Source: an uncultured Prevotellaceae bacterium
GTDB taxonomy: Bacteria; Bacteroidota; Bacteroidia; Bacteroidales; Bacteroidaceae
NCBI GenBank assembly: GCA_900318685.1
Contig: ONLL01000009.1
Span: forward strand, 1-64,000
Length of the DNA: 64,000 nucleotides
Direction: 5' to 3'
How positions within the stretch are numbered: the first letter of the stretch is position 1; each line of letters opens with the position of its first letter. A program made the translations under genes and the position numbers. Shown piece after piece: positions 61,737 to 64,000 of this stretch. The notes under the pieces were generated by a model, which worked only from the letters and a program-made list of their open reading frames with translations, made no database searches and was not told the origin of the DNA.

Positions 61737-63512
61737 ATGGAAGTGATTACAAAGAATAAAGTCTCTGCAGCCTTTCTCTATGTGAGTCTGCTGGCTTTCC
61801 TTGCCTTTGCAGTATATATATTGTATATCAATCAGGAGGTGCTCTATACGGCACACGACCGTTCTGAATTCATCTTCGGAGCACCCTTCTTCCATACACT
61901 CATGTCGAGGCCCTTTGGCCTAATGCAGTATGTGGGAGCATGGCTCACACAGCTGTTCTATCATCCGGTCTTAGGTGCTGGTGTACTGTTAGCCATTTGG
62001 GTACTCATCTTCTTAGTGGGTATTAAAGCGTTCCGTCTGCAGGGGAAGGCCAAGAATGGGCGTGTCAGCAGGAATGCTGCCTCTGCCCTGATGCTCTTGC
62101 CTGTAGCCTGCCTGCTCGTATCGATTGTCGATCTTGGCTACTGGATCTACATCTTCTCCATCAGAGGCTATTGGTTCTCGCAGTCTCTTGGTTACCTCAT
62201 CATGCTGCTGCTCCTATGGGCAGCACGTTGCACCCCACGTCGTTGGCATCTGGCATGGTATCTGCTTGCTGTTTGTATCTATCCGGTACTTGGCTGGTTT
62301 GCCTTGCTTTTCATATTATGCCTGATGCTAACAGAGAAACCGACCTGGCGAGAACTATTGGGCTTAGCCTCGCTCCTTCTGACTCCATTCATTTGGCGTT
62401 CGCTGTTTTATTCTGATCAGAATCCCGACGATGTCATGCTGGCAGGGCTGCCACGCTTCGTAACACCAGTAGAGAAGAGCGAGCATCTTTCCATCCCATT
62501 CTGGGTGCTTGTCGCAGTTACCATACTCATATCGCTGTGCGGACGGTACCTCGCAAAGTGGTTCGTACCAGTGGTATGTGCCGCTGCAGGCATTATATTT
62601 ACTTCATCGTTCATGTATCATGATCGGAACTACATCGACGAGATGCGCATGATACGTCATGCATCAGCCGACAACTGGCATGAAGTCCTTCAGGTGGCAA
62701 CCGAGAACCCAAGCCCAAGCCATACGATGGTAATGCTCCGAAATATTGCCATGATGAACGAGGGCGGCCTGCTCGACCGTTCATTTAAGCTTGGTAACGA
62801 TGGCACCGACATCCACACCCCCGACACGCTCCACGTCAGCCTACTGAACATCGCATCGCCTTTAGTATACTACAACTACGGCAAGATGAACTATGCTATC
62901 CGGCTATGCTTTGAAAATGCTGTAGCCACAGGTTTCTCGCCCTTCTATATAAAAATGCTGACTCGCTGTGCCCATGCTACTGGGGAAAACCAGCTGGTTG
63001 AACGCTATACCACCTTGCTGCATCATAATCTGTTCTATGGCAACTGGCAGCCTACTCCCATCACTAAGACGGTAAGCGAGCTGCAGGAATCCTTCACAGA
63101 CGAGATCAATGGTGTTGAGAACGACTGCGAACGTTATATTATCAATAGCTTCAGCCACTCAACCGACACAATCCGCAAAGTGGCTTCAGAACAGGCATTG
63201 TTCTATTCCATGATACGTCGCGACTCGGGACGCTTCTGGGCATCGTTGCGCAAATACGTAAAGCTGCACCCAAATGAGTCATTTCCCTTGCATGCACAGG
63301 AGGCATATATCTTGTATATGGATAAGTCACCAGAAGAGAAGCGGATGATGCTCCCTGTAGAACAGCACGTATACGACCGCTACAAACAGTTCTGGGAGGC
63401 CCTTGAAAGCCTTGTAAAGGCTGGCACGAAGCAAGAAGAAATAGGCAGAAAAATGCGCAGTCAATGGGCAGACACCTATTGGTATTACAACATATTCGGA
63501 AGAAAACTATGA
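61737..63512 (+). CDS. Multi-pass membrane protein with soluble C-terminal region (DUF6057-like)
   Basis: A 591-residue protein. The first 310 residues carry about nine or ten hydrophobic segments (first AAFLYVSLLAFLAFAVYILY, last VPVVCAAAGIIFTSSFMYHD). The C-terminal 280 residues are soluble and helical with a TPR-like rhythm (ADNWHEVLQVATENPSPSHT, LVERYTTLLHHNLFYGNW). It resembles a Bacteroidales family I associate with DUF6057; no function is known. It follows the SusCD terminator without a visible -7 box, and its stop overlaps the start of the next lipoprotein gene. Confidence 0.75.
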   Translation: MEVITKNKVSAAFLYVSLLAFLAFAVYILYINQEVLYTAHDRSEFIFGAPFFHTLMSRPFGLMQYVGAWLTQLFYHPVLGAGVLLAIWVLIFLVGIKAFRLQGKAKNGRVSRNAASALMLLPVACLLVSIVDLGYWIYIFSIRGYWFSQSLGYLIMLLLLWAARCTPRRWHLAWYLLAVCIYPVLGWFALLFILCLMLTEKPTWRELLGLASLLLTPFIWRSLFYSDQNPDDVMLAGLPRFVTPVEKSEHLSIPFWVLVAVTILISLCGRYLAKWFVPVVCAAAGIIFTSSFMYHDRNYIDEMRMIRHASADNWHEVLQVATENPSPSHTMVMLRNIAMMNEGGLLDRSFKLGNDGTDIHTPDTLHVSLLNIASPLVYYNYGKMNYAIRLCFENAVATGFSPFYIKMLTRCAHATGENQLVERYTTLLHHNLFYGNWQPTPITKTVSELQESFTDEINGVENDCERYIINSFSHSTDTIRKVASEQALFYSMIRRDSGRFWASLRKYVKLHPNESFPLHAQEAYILYMDKSPEEKRMMLPVEQHVYDRYKQFWEALESLVKAGTKQEEIGRKMRSQWADTYWYYNIFGRKL

Positions 63513-64000
63513 GAAGACATATCCATACCTGCACCCTGCTTCTGGCAGTAGCTTTGCTGCTCTTGTCATCGTGTGCCAAACGACCCGATATACCCTCTTC
63601 ATCCAAAGAGGCCAAGTGCCAGCCTGCCATCTTCCCTGATTATTGCGATGTCACCGTGCCTTGCAATATTGCGCCGCTCAACTTCATGCTTCCTGCCAGC
63701 GAGTACGAAGCATGCGTGGCTCGTATCAGCACTCCTGATGGCCGGCAGCAGACTTATGGTGAGGGTGTAAAGGTTCAGATACCCGAATCGGAATGGCACG
63801 CCATGCTCGATGCATCTAAAGGCAAGAGCATAAAGGTAGAGGTATGGGGAAAGAGGAAAGAGGAAAGAGGAGAGAGCAGAAAGGAGGGCGAATGGCTGGC
63901 GTTCAGTCCATTTGAAATACATATTGCTGAACAGTCAATAGACGAGTATATATCGTATCGCCTCATCGAACCATCATACATCGTGTACGACTATATGGAG
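63509..64000 (+). CDS. Lipoprotein of unknown function, cut by the window edge
   Basis: A frame of 164 codons still open at 64000. It starts at the ATG overlapping the previous stop (ATGA). The signal is CTLLLAVALLLLSSCAKRPD with the lipidated Cys at residue 22. The mature part begins PAIFPDYCDVTVPCNIAPLN, then shows beta-rich sequence. Near residues 113-126 a lysine/glutamate-rich stretch (KRKEERGESRKEG) is encoded by a GGAAAGA-word array. Bacteroidales proteins with a similar beginning continue into a beta-propeller; that part lies outside the window. Confidence 0.7.
   Translation, partial: MRRHIHTCTLLLAVALLLLSSCAKRPDIPSSSKEAKCQPAIFPDYCDVTVPCNIAPLNFMLPASEYEACVARISTPDGRQQTYGEGVKVQIPESEWHAMLDASKGKSIKVEVWGKRKEERGESRKEGEWLAFSPFEIHIAEQSIDEYISYRLIEPSYIVYDYME
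63845..63885. repeat. GGAAAGA-word array inside a lipoprotein gene
   Basis: GGGGAAAGAGGAAAGAGGAA and further GGA-words, in frame with the coding region. The same word family forms the intergenic array at 52891-52940. Confidence 0.75.

Overview
The window looks like a chromosome segment of a Bacteroidales bacterium, most likely a GC-rich member of Prevotellaceae. Reasons: many promoters carry the Bacteroidetes -7 box (TAnnTTTG, here usually TAACTTTGC or TACCTTTGC), several with a TTTG -33 box exactly 20 bp upstream. There are three SusC/SusD pairs with lipoprotein signals, glycine-lipid synthesis genes, a Bacteroidales-type dcw cluster, HU-like proteins with Gly/Asp-rich tails, and almost no Shine-Dalgarno sequences.

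Layout. 1-1.5 kb: a YafQ-type toxin-antitoxin pair and a decayed KilA-N gene. 1.5-17.3 kb (minus strand): a complete dcw cluster, mraZ-rsmH-ftsL-ftsI-murE-mraY-murD-ftsW-murG-murC-ftsQ-ftsA-ftsZ, with murF and ddl absent, a recognisable 10-bp-period MraZ operator in front and a hairpin behind. 17.5-19.4 kb: glsA/glsB acyltransferases for glycine (serine-glycine) lipids. 19.4-27.3 kb: a His-rich P1B ATPase, lptB, a Sel1 protein, der, small lipoprotein and zinc-ribbon genes, and mlaF/mlaE. A 620-bp gap here holds short tandem repeats, an orphan minus-strand promoter with a candidate small RNA, and an inverted-repeat cassette around a 38-bp perfect AT palindrome. 27.5-43.8 kb: one long plus-strand locus FAS1-SusC-SusD-FAS1-FAS1-SusC-SusD without glycosidases or an adjacent regulator. 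43.8-45.2 kb: decayed mobile DNA (DUF3987/VirE-like and REP-associated transposase remnants). 45.2-53.7 kb: an HU-like gene with a long leader, tRNA-Gln, rsfS, ftsH, a four-helix-bundle gene, cdsA, an M16 protease and a beta-barrel. 53.7-61.7 kb: GH97 glycosidase, SusC, SusD and a surface lipoprotein, ending at a strong terminator. 61.7-64 kb: a large membrane protein and a lipoprotein cut by the window edge.

How the parts work together. Most of the window builds the envelope: peptidoglycan precursors and the divisome (dcw), phospholipid and glycine lipid (cdsA, gls), LPS and lipid transport (lptB, mlaEF), and membrane-protein quality control (ftsH). The SusCD loci import or bind surface ligands. 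The GH97 locus looks saccharolytic, and its active-site residues point to the retaining (alpha-galactosidase-like) branch. The FAS1-SusCD locus has no obvious substrate and is the best candidate for an undescribed system.

A second theme is repeat biology. Many gene junctions carry arrays of a short word repeated in tandem, a different word at each place. Several arrays have become part of protein ends or signal peptides (lptB, the third FAS1 gene, the second susD, the last lipoprotein). All calls were made by reading the sequence; no database search was run.
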